Below are positions 21,042-30,550 of a stretch of DNA of 64,000 bases, in pieces. The stretch is from Streptomyces sp. QL37 (GTDB taxonomy: Bacteria; Actinomycetota; Actinomycetes; Streptomycetales; Streptomycetaceae), in the NCBI RefSeq assembly GCF_002941025.1, contig NZ_PTJS01000001.1:3844001-3908000 (forward strand), read 5' to 3'. Under the pieces are notes generated by a model. The model made no database searches. It saw only the letters and a program-made list of their open reading frames with translations, and was not told the origin of the DNA. The stretch's first letter is position 1. Each line of letters begins with the position of its first letter. Position numbers and translations under genes: made by a program.

Positions 21042-22250
21042 TCACTGGTTGGCCGGCTTGAGCGGCAGCAGTGCGCTGATCCGGAAGCCGCCGCCCTGGC
21101 GCGGGCCCGCGTCCAGCGTGCCGCCGACCATGCCGACCCGCTCCCGCATGCCGATCATGCCCTGTCCCGCGCCGTCGGCGCCGCCGTCCTCGTAGAGCTC
21201 GTGCGGGGCGCCGCGGCCGTCGTCCTCGACCAGCAGGCCGAGCCCGTCGTCGAAGTAGACCAGCCGCACGCTCGCCCCGGCGTCGGGGCCCCCGTGCTTA
21301 CGGGTGTTGGTGAGCGCCTCCTGGACGATGCGGTACGCGGTCAGCTCGACCCCGCTCGGCAGCGGACGCGGAGTGCCCTCGATCTTGAAGTCCACCGCGA
21401 GGCCGGTCTCCCTGACCTTGCCGACGAGTTCCTCGATCTGCTCGACGTCGGGCTGGGGGACGTACTCCCCGCTCTCCGGGGAATCACCGGTCCTGAGCAC
21501 TCCGAGCAGCCGCCGCATCTCGGCGAGCGCCTGGCGTCCGGTGCCGGAGATGGTCTCCAGGGCCTGCCGGGCCTGGTCGGGAGACGAGTCCATGACATAC
21601 GCGGCGCCGTCGGCCTGGACCACCATCACCGAGACGTTGTGCGCGACGACGTCGTGCAGTTCGCGGGCGATACGGGCCCGTTCGGCGGCGACCGCGACCT
21701 TCGACTGCGCCTCGCGCTCCCGCTCCAGCCGGGCCGCCCGCTCCTCCAGCTGGCTGAAGTAGGCCCGCCGGGTGCGTATGGAATCGCCGAGCACCCAGGC
21801 CAGGACGAAGGGCACGGTCATCATCACGACGTAGCCGAGCGTCTGGGCCCAACCGCCGTACGGTGCGTCGTCGGGCCAGCGCAGCCGCGAGATCCCCGCC
21901 GCGGCCAGGCTGCATCCGAGGGCGAGCCGCGACGCCCAGCGGTCCCCCACCGTGGCCACGGTGTACGTGATCACCAGCAGGGCGAAGTCCGCCACGTCCG
22001 GCCGCACCCCGAACAGCAGCTGGGCGAGCCCCATCAAAATCGCGAGCAGCAGCATCTTCTCCGGCGCGCGGCGGCGCAGCGCGACCACGACGCACAGCCC
22101 GACCGCGATCGGCACCGCGGCGACGCGCTCCGGGCCGCCGCCGACCTGGCCGGCCACGATGGACACGCCGGAGAACCCGAGGAGGAGGACAGCCCAGAGG
22201 ATGTCGACGCCCGTCGGGTGTCTGCGGATGAAATCGTAGAAGCGCTGCAC
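21042..22250 (-). CDS. Sensor histidine kinase, HisKA_3 (NarL partner) type
   Basis: A 402-residue membrane sensor. About five hydrophobic helices occupy residues 15-155, then a short coiled coil ([14 protein letters not shown]), the dimerisation/phosphorylation helix with His199 in [18 protein letters not shown], and the ATPase domain with [14 protein letters not shown] (N box), [11 protein letters not shown] (G1) and [14 protein letters not shown] (G2). With almost no extracytoplasmic loop it probably senses within or at the membrane. The GTG at 22250 has no ribosome site but is 7 nt after TACGCT, so it is likely leaderless. Confidence 0.94.
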   Translation of the reverse strand: MQRFYDFIRRHPTGVDILWAVLLLGFSGVSIVAGQVGGGPERVAAVPIAVGLCVVVALRRRAPEKMLLLAILMGLAQLLFGVRPDVADFALLVITYTVATVGDRWASRLALGCSLAAAGISRLRWPDDAPYGGWAQTLGYVVMMTVPFVLAWVLGDSIRTRRAYFSQLEERAARLEREREAQSKVAVAAERARIARELHDVVAHNVSVMVVQADGAAYVMDSSPDQARQALETISGTGRQALAEMRRLLGVLRTGDSPESGEYVPQPDVEQIEELVGKVRETGLAVDFKIEGTPRPLPSGVELTAYRIVQEALTNTRKHGGPDAGASVRLVYFDDGLGLLVEDDGRGAPHELYEDGGADGAGQGMIGMRERVGMVGGTLDAGPRQGGGFRISALLPLKPANQ

Positions 22251-22257
22251 ATTACCC

Positions 22258-22263
22258 AGCGTA
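22258..22263 (-). promoter_or_regulatory. -10 element of a leaderless promoter (kinase/regulator operon)
   Basis: On the minus strand TACGCT is followed by 7 nt and then the GTG at 22250. Confidence 0.55.
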
Positions 22264-22346
22264 GGGACAGCAGATCGGTGCCCGGGTCAGCCGGAGGGCC
22301 GATCCGGGTCCTGGGACCGTACTCCCCAAGGTGGAGACTTGCCCAT

Positions 22347-23345
22347 GTGACGTATGACTGGTGCCGCTGGCGGGAAGCCGCCGAGACCGCTTTGTACGGG
22401 GAAGAGGGCTTCTACCGGCGCCCGGAGGGCCCCGCGGGCCATTTCCGGACCTCGGTGCACGCCTCCCCCTTGTTCGCCGGCGCAGTCGCCCGGCTGCTGG
22501 CCGGCACGGCACGGGAGCTGGGGACCGACACGGTCGACCTCGTGGACGCCGGGGCGGGCCGCGGCGAGCTGTTGACCGGAGTGCTCGCGGCGCTGCGGGA
22601 CGGGGCCGTGGCCCCCGGTCTGACCGTACGGGCGTACGCCGTGGAGCTCGCCCCGCGCCCGCCGGACCTGGCCCCGGACATCGAGTGGTGCGCCCGGCCG
22701 CCGCAGGGTGCGCGGGGGCTGCTGTTCGCCAACGAATGGCTGGACAACGTCCCGACGGACATCGCCGAGGCCGACGCGGACGGGGTCCCCCGCTACGTCC
22801 TCGTGCGGAGGGACGACGGCACCGAGCGGCTGGGTGATCCGGTGACCGGGGCCGACGCCCGGTGGCTGAGCCGCTGGTGGCCGCTGTCCCGGCCCGGCGA
22901 CCGTGCGGAGATCGGGAGGCCACGCGACGAGGCGTGGGCCCGTGCCGTCGAGTCGCTGGCCGGCGGGACAGCGGTGGCGGTCGACTACGCGCATGTACGG
23001 GCGTCGAGGCCGCCGTTCGGGACGCTGACCGGGTTCCGGGGAGGCCGCGAGGTGCCTCCCGTGCCCGACGGGAGCTGCGACCTCACCTCGCACGTGGCGC
23101 TGGACGCCTGCGCGGCGGCGGCGGGCGGCGTGGCCGAGCTCCTCGACCAGCGGACGGCGCTGCGGGAGCTGGGGATCAGCGGCGAACGCCCTCCGCTGGC
23201 ACGGGCGTCGGCCGATCCCGTCGGTTACGTCCGGGCGCTCGCGTCGGCCGGGGAGGCCGCGGAGCTGACGGCGCGGGACGGGCTGGGCGACTTCGGCTGG
23301 CTGCGGCATCGGGTCCCGGACCGTGGGGAGGGTGCCGGCCGGTGA
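22347..23345 (+). CDS. MidA/NDUFAF7-family SAM-dependent methyltransferase
   Basis: A 332-residue class I methyltransferase of the DUF185 family. The SAM site is [14 protein letters not shown]; the family hallmarks [11 protein letters not shown] (compare NELLDxxPV) and GTLTGFRGG...[14 protein letters not shown] (compare DLTAHV) are present. Human NDUFAF7, of this family, methylates an Arg of NDUFS2, the complex I subunit homologous to NuoD. Here the gene is followed, 71 nt later and in the same direction, by a lone nuoD. That pairing suggests, but does not prove, that NuoD is the substrate. The GTG at 22347 has AAGGTGGAG about 10 nt upstream; the much longer open frame before it is not coding. 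Confidence 0.85.
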   Translation: MTYDWCRWREAAETALYGEEGFYRRPEGPAGHFRTSVHASPLFAGAVARLLAGTARELGTDTVDLVDAGAGRGELLTGVLAALRDGAVAPGLTVRAYAVELAPRPPDLAPDIEWCARPPQGARGLLFANEWLDNVPTDIAEADADGVPRYVLVRRDDGTERLGDPVTGADARWLSRWWPLSRPGDRAEIGRPRDEAWARAVESLAGGTAVAVDYAHVRASRPPFGTLTGFRGGREVPPVPDGSCDLTSHVALDACAAAAGGVAELLDQRTALRELGISGERPPLARASADPVGYVRALASAGEAAELTARDGLGDFGWLRHRVPDRGEGAGR

Positions 23346-23403
23346 GGAGCGCCGGCCCGTGAAGAGGGCTGGACCGCGAAGCGGGCCCCCGGACCTGAAG
23401 GGG

Positions 23404-23409
23404 GATACT
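23404..23409 (+). promoter_or_regulatory. Possible -10 element of a leaderless nuoD promoter
   Basis: GATACT is followed by 7 nt and the ATG at 23417, and no ribosome site is visible. TACTGT, overlapping it, would leave 5 nt. Confidence 0.4.
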
Positions 23410-23416
23410 GTCCCGC

Positions 23417-24559
23417 ATGACGGAGACGACGATCGGCATCGGCGGCGCGGCGGAGAGCACCGACATGGTGCTGAACATCGGTCCGCAGCACCCCTCCACC
23501 CACGGTGTGCTCCGGCTGCGGCTCGTCCTGGACGGCGAGCGGATCCAGCAGGCCGAGCCCGTCATCGGCTATATGCACCGGGGCGCCGAGAAGCTCTTCG
23601 AGGCCAGGGACTACCGGCAGATCATCATGCTCGCCAACCGCCACGACTGGCTGTCGGCGTTCTCCAACGAGCTCGGGGTCGTCATGGCCGTCGAGCGGAT
23701 GCTCGGCATGGAGGTCCCTGAGCGCGCCGTCTGGACGAGGACGCTGCTCGCCGAGCTGAACCGGGTGCTCAACCACCTGATGTTCCTCGGCTCCTACCCC
23801 CTGGAACTCGGCGGGATCACCCCGATGTTCCACGCGTTCCGGGAGCGCGAGGAGCTCCAGGCCGCCATGGAGGAGGTCTCCGGCGGCCGGATGCACTACA
23901 TGTTCAACCGTGTCGGCGGCCTCAAGGAGGACCTGCCCGCGGGCTGGCTCGGCCGGGCCCGGGACGCCGTGGCGTCCGTGCGCTCGCGGATGGACGTGTA
24001 CGACCGGCTGGTGCTCGGCAACGAGATCTTCCGGGGGCGCACCCGCGGGGTGGGCGTGCTGTCCGCCGAGGCCGTGCACGCGTACGGGGTGTCCGGGCCG
24101 ATCGCCAGGGCCTCGGGGGTCGACTTCGACCTGCGGCGCGACGAGCCGTACCTCGCCTACGGGGAGCTGCGGGACACGCTCAAGGTCGTCACCCGGACCG
24201 AAGGCGACTGCCTGGCCCGTTTCGAATGCCTCCTGGAGCAGACCCACAACGCCCTGGACCTCGCCGACGCGTGCCTGGACCGGATGGCCGATCTGCCGCC
24301 CGGGCCGATCAACCAGCGGCTGCCCAAGGTGCTGAAGGCCCCGGAGGGCCACACCTACGCGTGGACCGAGAACCCGCTGGGCGTCAACGGCTACTACCTC
24401 GTGTCCACGGGCGAGAAGACCCCGTACCGGCTGAAGCTGCGTTCCGCCTCGTTCAACAACATCCAGGCGCTCACCGAGCTGCTGCCGGGGACGCTCGTCG
24501 CCGACATGGTCGCGATCCTGGGCTCGCTCTTCTTCGTCGTCGGAGACATCGACAAGTAG
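23417..24559 (+). CDS. nuoD: NADH-quinone oxidoreductase subunit D, stand-alone paralogue
   Basis: A 380-residue homologue of the 49-kDa subunit of complex I. It has the N-terminal quinone-site loop [15 protein letters not shown] with its conserved His residues, [40 protein letters not shown] and the closing [19 protein letters not shown]. In complex I this subunit forms much of the quinone cavity next to cluster N2. No other nuo genes are nearby, so this is probably a second copy beside a full operon elsewhere. The Arg55 of the HRG motif corresponds to the Arg methylated in the human subunit. Preceded by the MidA-family methyltransferase gene. Confidence 0.93.
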   Translation: MTETTIGIGGAAESTDMVLNIGPQHPSTHGVLRLRLVLDGERIQQAEPVIGYMHRGAEKLFEARDYRQIIMLANRHDWLSAFSNELGVVMAVERMLGMEVPERAVWTRTLLAELNRVLNHLMFLGSYPLELGGITPMFHAFREREELQAAMEEVSGGRMHYMFNRVGGLKEDLPAGWLGRARDAVASVRSRMDVYDRLVLGNEIFRGRTRGVGVLSAEAVHAYGVSGPIARASGVDFDLRRDEPYLAYGELRDTLKVVTRTEGDCLARFECLLEQTHNALDLADACLDRMADLPPGPINQRLPKVLKAPEGHTYAWTENPLGVNGYYLVSTGEKTPYRLKLRSASFNNIQALTELLPGTLVADMVAILGSLFFVVGDIDK

Positions 24560-24597
24560 CCCCGGCCGCGCGGGCTCCCGCCCGACGAGCTCTCCTG

Positions 24598-25626
24598 CTA
24601 CGAGGAGATCGCGCTGCGCAGCTCGACGACGTCCAGCTGCTCCGTCTCGTCGTGCGCCGTCAGGTCGATGACCTTGCCGACGGCCCGGTTCTCGGCCGCG
24701 CCCGTGCGGTGCGCCGCCAGCGCCTCCTCGCCCACCACGTCCGCGAGGTCCTCGTTCTGCACGGACTCGATCGCGGCGTTCGCCTTCTGCGTGCCGAAGA
24801 AGTCGAAGCTTCCCCGGGGGACGAGGTGGCGGCGCGCGGCGGCGTAGGGGACGACGGCGGATGCCGCGGGTACGGCGCGGGGCGGGCGCACGGCCGCGGG
24901 GGACAGCTGCGGTGCGGGCAGGGCGGCCTGGGGACGGCGGTGCTGGAGGTCACCCGCTCCGGCGACCGCCGCGTGCTTCCCCCTTGGGCTGTCGCCCTCC
25001 GGATCCCGTGCCACCGAGCGCTCGGCGATGTCACGCTGCCGGGCCGACTCGGCCGTGCGGCGCGCCTCCTGGAGTGCGGCGTTGCGGCCCAGGTCCCGCA
25101 GTGCCTGGGCGGCCCGCAGATAGGCGCCCGGAGTCGGCGTGGAGCGGCCGGGCAGGAGCTCGCGCGGTGCGGACGCCTCGATGGCGAGCTGCCTGCGGCC
25201 CTCGAGCGCGCTGGCCCGCTCCGTCTCGGCGTTGGCGTACCGGCGCAGCAGCGCGGCGTGTTCGCCCCGCAGCCCGGCGAGCTCCACGCGCTTGCGGCGC
25301 AGCTTGGTCTCCAGCCGGGTGCGCAGTTCCCTTGATTCCTCGAGGTCCGCCTCGAGTTCGGCTATGCGCTCCTCGGTCTTCCACTCGTCGCTCGCCCGGG
25401 CGCGGTTCAGCTCCGCGACACGCAGTCCCGCGGCCCTGTCCCAGCTGCGCATCAGACAGGCACCGGTGACAGCCACAGCCGCGGTCACGGCCACCAGGAC
25501 GCGCAGCGGCAGCGGTTCCCCGAGGAGCCAGGCACCGGCGGCACAGACGACCGGCACTCCGGCCACCGCGGCGGGAGGCAGGATTCTGTGGAGGGGCGGC
25601 GAATGGCGGTGGCGTCCTCGTGGCAT
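24598..25626 (-). CDS. Membrane-anchored coiled-coil protein of unknown function
   Basis: A 342-residue protein. A basic N-terminus (MPRGRHRHSPPLHR) is followed by two hydrophobic helices at about residues 15-34 and 41-60, then a long coiled coil (about 78-150: EERIAELEADLEESRELRTRLETKL...). The rest is Ala/Pro-rich and probably disordered, with a short acidic C-terminal block (VIDLTAHDETEQLDVVEL). The topology suggests a membrane-bound scaffold with cytoplasmic tail. No function is assigned. The ATG at 25626 is used rather than an upstream frame because the helices then start at the usual place. Confidence 0.75.
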   Translation of the reverse strand: MPRGRHRHSPPLHRILPPAAVAGVPVVCAAGAWLLGEPLPLRVLVAVTAAVAVTGACLMRSWDRAAGLRVAELNRARASDEWKTEERIAELEADLEESRELRTRLETKLRRKRVELAGLRGEHAALLRRYANAETERASALEGRRQLAIEASAPRELLPGRSTPTPGAYLRAAQALRDLGRNAALQEARRTAESARQRDIAERSVARDPEGDSPRGKHAAVAGAGDLQHRRPQAALPAPQLSPAAVRPPRAVPAASAVVPYAAARRHLVPRGSFDFFGTQKANAAIESVQNEDLADVVGEEALAAHRTGAAENRAVGKVIDLTAHDETEQLDVVELRSAISS

Positions 25627-25633
25627 GGCCCGA

Positions 25634-25639
25634 AATTTA
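25634..25639 (-). promoter_or_regulatory. Possible -10 element of a leaderless promoter
   Basis: On the minus strand TAAATT is followed by 7 nt and then the ATG at 25626. Confidence 0.35.
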
Positions 25640-25752
25640 CCGTGCGTACGAGCCACTTGGGAGACCGCCCGGCAATCTGTTCCCCGCCGGTTACCTAAAG
25701 GCCTCCGGTCCGGGTCGGGCGGGCCTCCCAAGTGGCCCTCGTGCACGCCTTT

Positions 25753-26733
25753 TTACTTCTTGATCAGCCCCTTCGACCGGAGATAGTCCCCGGCCGCGTC
25801 GGCGGGCTTGGCACGCTCCGCGTCGACCTTGCGGTTGAGTTCCGCGAGGTCTTCCGTGGTGAGTACGTCGGTGAGCTTCCCGAGCGCTTCCGCGATCTCC
25901 GGCGCGCCCGCGTCCTCGGCATTGAGAACCGGAAGGACGTTGTCCGCGTTCTGCAGCTTCTTGTCGTCCTCCAGGAACACCAACCCGTAGGAGTCGAGCA
26001 CCGCGTCCGTGGTGGTCGTGAGGACCAGCTGGTCCTCACCGTCCTTGACGGCTTGCTTGGACTGCGGCGTGCCGACGCCCTTGGGGTCGATCCCGGTGAC
26101 GTCGATGCCGTACGTCTTCTTCAGTCCGGGTGCGCAGAACGGGCGCACCTCACACTCGTCTCCCGCCGCGATCTTCACTTTGATCTTCGAGCTGCCGAGA
26201 TCGGAAAGCGTCCGGAGACTGTTCTTCTCGGCGAATTCCTTGGACACCGCGAAGGCGTTCTGGTCGACCGCCTTCCCCGCCGGAAGGACCTTCAGTCCGA
26301 GCGGGGTGGCGAGCTTCTCCAGAGCGGTGACGGTGGCCGCCACGTCACCCGAGGCGACCGGCTTCGCCTCCGCCTCCTTCGCTCCGTTGACCTTGGCGTT
26401 GAGGAATTCCGCGAGGGTCGCCGCGTATTCCGGTACGACGTCTATCTCACCCTTCTCCAGCGAGGGCTCGTAGAGTTCGCGGTTCTTCACCGTGGTGACC
26501 GACGTGTCGTAACCGGCAGCGCCCAGGACCTGGGCGTACAGCTCGGCGAGCACCTTGGACTCGGTGAAGCCGGCCGCGCCCACGACGAGCGAGCCCTTCT
26601 TCGAGTCGGAGCTGGCTCCCGTGTCCGAACCGCTCTTCTCCTTCTCCAGGCTGTCGCCGCCGCAGGCGGCGAGCGACCCTGCCAGAGCGACCGCTCCGAT
26701 AACCGCACCCGCTATGCGCGAGGTCCTGCTCAT
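25753..26733 (-). CDS. ABC transporter substrate-binding lipoprotein, glycine betaine/choline/osmoprotectant (OpuC-like)
   Basis: A 326-residue exported lipoprotein. The signal peptide ends in a lipobox LAAC with Cys24; the ATG at 26733 follows GGAG at 6 nt. The mature protein has the type II periplasmic fold of the OpuAC/ProX-like family: LVVGAAGFTESKVLAELYAQVL, GEIDVVPEYAATL and QLVLTTTTDAVLDSYGLVFLEDDK. It would deliver quaternary amines to the two permeases encoded just upstream. The gene is downstream of both permease genes on the same strand, and all three probably form one operon. Confidence 0.93.
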   Translation of the reverse strand: MSRTSRIAGAVIGAVALAGSLAACGGDSLEKEKSGSDTGASSDSKKGSLVVGAAGFTESKVLAELYAQVLGAAGYDTSVTTVKNRELYEPSLEKGEIDVVPEYAATLAEFLNAKVNGAKEAEAKPVASGDVAATVTALEKLATPLGLKVLPAGKAVDQNAFAVSKEFAEKNSLRTLSDLGSSKIKVKIAAGDECEVRPFCAPGLKKTYGIDVTGIDPKGVGTPQSKQAVKDGEDQLVLTTTTDAVLDSYGLVFLEDDKKLQNADNVLPVLNAEDAGAPEIAEALGKLTDVLTTEDLAELNRKVDAERAKPADAAGDYLRSKGLIKK

Positions 26734-26785
26734 GTTGTTCTCCATCCGCGAAAAATGGTGTGCACAGTCCGAAAAGTCAGCGCGT

Positions 26786-27460
26786 TCATACCGGCCGGCG
26801 GCGGCGCAGCGGCGACAGCAGCCGGTCCAGCGCCACGAGGACGCCCTCCACCACCAGGGCCAGGAGGGCGACCAGCACGGCACCGGCGAAGACCTGCGCG
26901 GTGTCGTAGGTGTTGAACCCGGCGGTGATGATCCGGCCCAGGCCGCCGAGACCGACCATCGCCGCGATCGAGGCGGTGGCCACCACCTGGACGGCGGCGG
27001 ACCGGAGGCCGGTCATGATCATCGGGTACGCGAGCGGGAGTTCGACCCGCAGGAAGAGCTGTGTGCCGGACATCCCCATGCCCCGCGCGGCCTCCAGCAC
27101 CGACCGGTCCACCTCCGCCATCCCGACGTAGGCGTTGGTCAGCAGCGGGGGCACGGCGAACAGCACCAGGGCGATGACCGTGGGCAGATAGCCGGAGTTG
27201 CGCAGGGGCGTCATCATGAACAACGCCAGCACCGCGAACACCGGGACCGCGCGCCCCACGTTGGAGATGTTGACGGCGAGCCCGCCGCCCTTGCCCACGT
27301 GCCCGAGATACAGGGCGACGGGCAGGGCGATGAGGCAGGCCGCCGCGAGGGCGATCCCGCTGACGTACAGATGCTCGGCCAGCCGGTGTCCCGCCCCGCC
27401 GTCCCCCGACCAGTTGGCTCCCGTGGTCAGCCAGGTCCACGCCTCCCCGACGACTCCCAT
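26786..27460 (-). CDS. ABC transporter permease, osmoprotectant type
   Basis: A 224-residue inner-membrane protein with about five to six helices. The permease-to-ATPase coupling loop reads VLEAARGMGMSGTQLFLRVELPLAYPMIMTG, matching the EAA motif of the proW/opuCB family, and MVGLGGLGRIITAGF is also characteristic. It would form the channel together with the second permease, whose stop codon is 3 nt upstream of this gene's start. The start at 27460 is an ATG. Confidence 0.93.
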   Translation of the reverse strand: MGVVGEAWTWLTTGANWSGDGGAGHRLAEHLYVSGIALAAACLIALPVALYLGHVGKGGGLAVNISNVGRAVPVFAVLALFMMTPLRNSGYLPTVIALVLFAVPPLLTNAYVGMAEVDRSVLEAARGMGMSGTQLFLRVELPLAYPMIMTGLRSAAVQVVATASIAAMVGLGGLGRIITAGFNTYDTAQVFAGAVLVALLALVVEGVLVALDRLLSPLRRRRPV

Positions 27461-27463
27461 GGA

Positions 27464-28183
27464 TCAGACCGCCTCCGTCTTCGCGATGCCCGCCCCGGCG
27501 GACGCCCCGGCGGGCGTCCGTATCCGGGTCCAGGGTGTGAGCAGGCGTTGCACGCCGAGCAGGAGGAGGTCCGCGGCCACCGCGAGCAGCACGCAGAGCA
27601 CGGACGCGGTGAGCACCTGCGCCTTGAAGAAGCTCGGCAGCGCGTCCTCTATGAGATTGCCGAGGCCGCCCTTGCCGACGAGCGAGCCGACCGTCGTCAG
27701 CGCGACCGTCGACACCGTGGCGATGCGCAGCCCGGCCATCAGCGCGGGCAGCGCGAGAGGGAGTTCGACCTCCCAGAGGAGCCGGACGGGCCCGTACCCC
27801 ATGCCTTCGGCGGCTTCCCTGGCCTCCTGCGGGACCGCTTCGAGTCCCGCCAGGATGTTGCGTACGAGAATGGTCAGCGAATAGAGCACCAGGCCGGTGA
27901 CGACGAGCGCCGCCGAGAGGCCGAAGACCGGCAGCAGCAGCGAGAACATCGCCAGAGACGGCACTGTGTAGAGCACGGTCGTCAGGCCCAGCACCGGGCC
28001 CGCGAAATGCCGGCCGCGGCGCGCGAGCAGCGCGAGCGGGAATGCCACCGCGAGCCCTATCAGCACGGAGGCCGCGGTGATCCAGATGTGCTGAACGGTC
28101 GCTTCGGTCAACTCATGGCTGCGGGAGCGCAGATACTCTCCGCAGATCCAGTCGTTCGCCACCAGGCAGTTCTGCTCGGCCAT
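27464..28183 (-). CDS. ABC transporter permease, osmoprotectant type
   Basis: A 239-residue partner permease. Helix-rich, with the EAA-like loop VPQEAREAAEGMGYGPVRLLWEVELPLALPALMAG and VGSLVGKGGLGNLI. The ATG at 28183 is preceded by GGAGGTGG; a longer frame to 28261 is rejected because it lacks a ribosome site. It is the first gene of the minus-strand transport operon and is divergent from the ATPase gene at 28325, so the 141-bp gap between them must hold both promoters. Confidence 0.93.
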   Translation of the reverse strand: MAEQNCLVANDWICGEYLRSRSHELTEATVQHIWITAASVLIGLAVAFPLALLARRGRHFAGPVLGLTTVLYTVPSLAMFSLLLPVFGLSAALVVTGLVLYSLTILVRNILAGLEAVPQEAREAAEGMGYGPVRLLWEVELPLALPALMAGLRIATVSTVALTTVGSLVGKGGLGNLIEDALPSFFKAQVLTASVLCVLLAVAADLLLLGVQRLLTPWTRIRTPAGASAGAGIAKTEAV

Positions 28184-28324
28184 CCGCCCCCACCTCCTGT
28201 TTGCCCTCGCGATGCCGCCCCGGGTCCGGTCCTGGGTGACCCTATCCCCGACCACCGACAATCGCCGAGGCTGTCGTATTCCGGCAACATGGCCTTCACA
28301 GAACCCGCGTCACAATGGGGAATC

Positions 28325-29500
28325 ATGATCCGTTTCGAGCACGTCACCAAGCGGTACGAGGACGGCACCACCGCCGTCGACGACCTTTCCTTCGAGGTCG
28401 CCGAGGGTGAACTGGTCACGCTCGTCGGGCCTTCCGGCTGCGGCAAGACGACCACCATGAAAATGGTGAACCGTCTGACCGAACCGACCGAGGGCCGGAT
28501 ATTCCTCGACGGGGACGACATATCCACCATCGATCCCGTCAGGCTCCGCCGGCGTATCGGCTATGTGATCCAGCAGGTCGGACTGTTCCCGCACAAGACG
28601 GTCCTGGAGAACACCGCGACCGTCCCCCATCTCCTCGGCTGGGGACGCGAAAAGGGCAGGCGGCGCGCGGCTGAACTGCTGGATCTCGTCGGACTGGATC
28701 CGTCCGTTTATGGCGGCCGCTATCCCGAGCAGCTTTCCGGCGGCCAGCGCCAACGGGTAGGCGTGGCACGGGCCCTGGCGGCCGATCCCCCGGTTCTGCT
28801 GATGGACGAGCCTTTCGGAGCGGTCGACCCGGTCGTGCGGGAAAGGCTGCAGAACGAATTCCTGAAGCTGCAGTCGCAGGTCCGCAAGACCGTGCTGTTC
28901 GTCACCCATGACATCGAGGAAGCCGTCCGCCTCGGCGACAGGATCGCGGTGTACGGGCACGGCCGCATCGAGCAGTTCGACACCCCGGCCACGGTGCTCG
29001 GGGCTCCGGCGACGCCGTACGTCGCGGATTTCGTCGGCGCGGACCGCGGCCTGAAGCGGCTGTCGGTCACGCCCATCGAGGAGAGCGACCTGGACCAGCC
29101 GCCGGTCGTCCATCTCGACGATCCGCTGGCGAAGGCGACCGAGCGGCTGCGGGCGGACGGCGCGCGCTGGGCGGTCGTCCTCGACGGTCAGGACAATCTG
29201 CACGGCTGGATCCCGGCGGGCGACGGCCGGACGGCCGAGGGCACGGTCCGTGAGCACGCCCGGCGCATGGAGGCCTGGCTCCCGCTCGGCGCGCCGCTCA
29301 AGCAGGCTTTCGCGACGATGCTGCAGCACGACGCGGGCTGGATCGCCGTCATCGACGAGGAGGCCACCGGACGCTTCCTGGGCGTGCTCACCCCTGCCCG
29401 CCTGCATGAGGCCCTGCGCCGCTCGATCGACGCGGACGCACAGGACGTGCCGCGCGCCGAGGTCGCCGTGGAGACCGTGGCCGGCGTGGGTTCCCCCTGA
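28325..29500 (+). CDS. ABC transporter ATP-binding protein with CBS domains (OpuCA/ProV-like)
   Basis: A 391-residue ATPase of the quaternary amine uptake family. Walker A GPSGCGKTT (35-43), the Q loop VIQQVGLFPH, signature LSGGQ (137-141), Walker B LLMDEP (158-163) and switch His in FVTHDIEEA. The C-terminal 130 residues form a degenerate pair of CBS motifs (LAKATERLRADGARWAVVLDG and LKQAFATMLQHDAGWIAVID), which in OpuA sense ionic strength. The ATG at 28325 was chosen because GGGGA precedes it and the conserved protein starts there; the long open frame upstream is a shadow. It is divergent from the two permease genes. Confidence 0.95.
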   Translation: MIRFEHVTKRYEDGTTAVDDLSFEVAEGELVTLVGPSGCGKTTTMKMVNRLTEPTEGRIFLDGDDISTIDPVRLRRRIGYVIQQVGLFPHKTVLENTATVPHLLGWGREKGRRRAAELLDLVGLDPSVYGGRYPEQLSGGQRQRVGVARALAADPPVLLMDEPFGAVDPVVRERLQNEFLKLQSQVRKTVLFVTHDIEEAVRLGDRIAVYGHGRIEQFDTPATVLGAPATPYVADFVGADRGLKRLSVTPIEESDLDQPPVVHLDDPLAKATERLRADGARWAVVLDGQDNLHGWIPAGDGRTAEGTVREHARRMEAWLPLGAPLKQAFATMLQHDAGWIAVIDEEATGRFLGVLTPARLHEALRRSIDADAQDVPRAEVAVETVAGVGSP

Positions 29501-29677
29501 CCGGCCCCTCGCCCCGCCGTCCGTCCGGCTGAACGCCGCGCGAGCGGATCCCGAGGCGAGCGGATCCGGCCGGAGCCTCGTGAGGACCCCATGCCGGACG
29601 CGGTCGGCGGGGACGGCGGCGTCCGCCGAGGACCGCACCGGGCTCCACGGGCCGGGCGGGACCTCGCGGACACGGCC

Positions 29678-29683
29678 TAGGCT
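29678..29683 (+). promoter_or_regulatory. -10 element of leaderless folP promoter
   Basis: TAGGCT, 6 nt, then the ATG of folP at 29690. The same hexamer and spacing recur before the FUSC and DUF2804 genes. Confidence 0.6.
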
Positions 29684-29689
29684 GGGCGC

Positions 29690-30550
29690 ATGAGTACGTT
29701 GCGAGGGCGGGGCACGGTGCGGGGTCTCCCGGAGTGGGACCGCTGTGCGGTCATGGGCGTCGTCAATGTGACGCCCGACTCCTTCTCCGACGGAGGCCAC
29801 TGGTTCGACACCACGGCGGCGATCAAACACGGCCTCGAACTGGTGGCCGAAGGGGCCGATCTGATCGACGTCGGCGGCGAGTCGACCCGTCCGGGAGCGA
29901 GCAGGGTGGACGAGGCCGAGGAGCTGCGCCGGGTGATCCCCGTCGTGCGCGGACTGGCCTCGGAGGGAGTCACGATCTCCGTGGACACCATGCGGGCCGG
30001 CGTCGCCGAGCAGTCCGTCGCGGCCGGCGCGGTGCTGGTCAACGACGTGAGCGGTGGCCTCGCCGACCCGGGCATGATCCCGGTCGTCGCCGACGCCGGG
30101 GTGCCCTTCGTCGTCATGCACTGGCGCGGCTTCAGCGAGTCGATGAACAGCCGCGCGGTCTACGGGGACGTCGTCGGCGAAGTCGTCGCGGAGCTCCGGG
30201 AGCGCATGGAGGCCGTGGTCGAGGGCGGGGTGGACCCCGACAAACTGGTGATCGACCCCGGACTGGGCTTCGCCAAGAACGCCGCTCAGGACCTCGCGCT
30301 GGTCGCGCACCTCGACCGGCTCCGCGATCTGGGCAGGCCCCTTCTCGTCGCCGCCTCCCGCAAGCGGTTCCTCGGCCATGTCCTGGCCGGTGAGGGCGCG
30401 GCCCCGCCGCCCGCCCGCGAGCGGGACGCCGCGACGGCCGCGGTCTCCGCGCTCTCCGCGGCCGCGGGCGCCTGGGCGGTCCGGGTGCACGCGGTACGGC
30501 CGACGGCGGACGCGGTGCGGGTCGCCCGCGCCGTCGAGGGAGCCGCGTGA
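29690..30550 (+). CDS. folP: Dihydropteroate synthase
   Basis: A 286-residue TIM-barrel enzyme that joins p-aminobenzoate to the pterin pyrophosphate, the step blocked by sulfonamides. Motifs are GVVNVTPDSFSDGGHW, DLIDVGGESTRPGA, ISVDTMRAGVAEQSV, VNDVSGG, DPGLGFAKNAAQDL and AASRKRFLGHVL with the KxxR-type substrate site. First gene of the folate cluster; it appears to be transcribed from a leaderless promoter. Its TGA overlaps the GTG start of the next gene (GTGA). Confidence 0.97.
   Translation: MSTLRGRGTVRGLPEWDRCAVMGVVNVTPDSFSDGGHWFDTTAAIKHGLELVAEGADLIDVGGESTRPGASRVDEAEELRRVIPVVRGLASEGVTISVDTMRAGVAEQSVAAGAVLVNDVSGGLADPGMIPVVADAGVPFVVMHWRGFSESMNSRAVYGDVVGEVVAELRERMEAVVEGGVDPDKLVIDPGLGFAKNAAQDLALVAHLDRLRDLGRPLLVAASRKRFLGHVLAGEGAAPPPARERDAATAAVSALSAAAGAWAVRVHAVRPTADAVRVARAVEGAA

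Noticed and set aside
20265..22346. Long plus-strand open frame before the MidA-family gene
   Set aside because: Antisense shadow of the response regulator and kinase; the methyltransferase sequence begins at 22347.
26555..28324. Long plus-strand open frame before the ABC ATPase
   Set aside because: It runs antisense through the permease and binding-protein genes; the ATPase motifs begin only after 28325, where a ribosome site is present.
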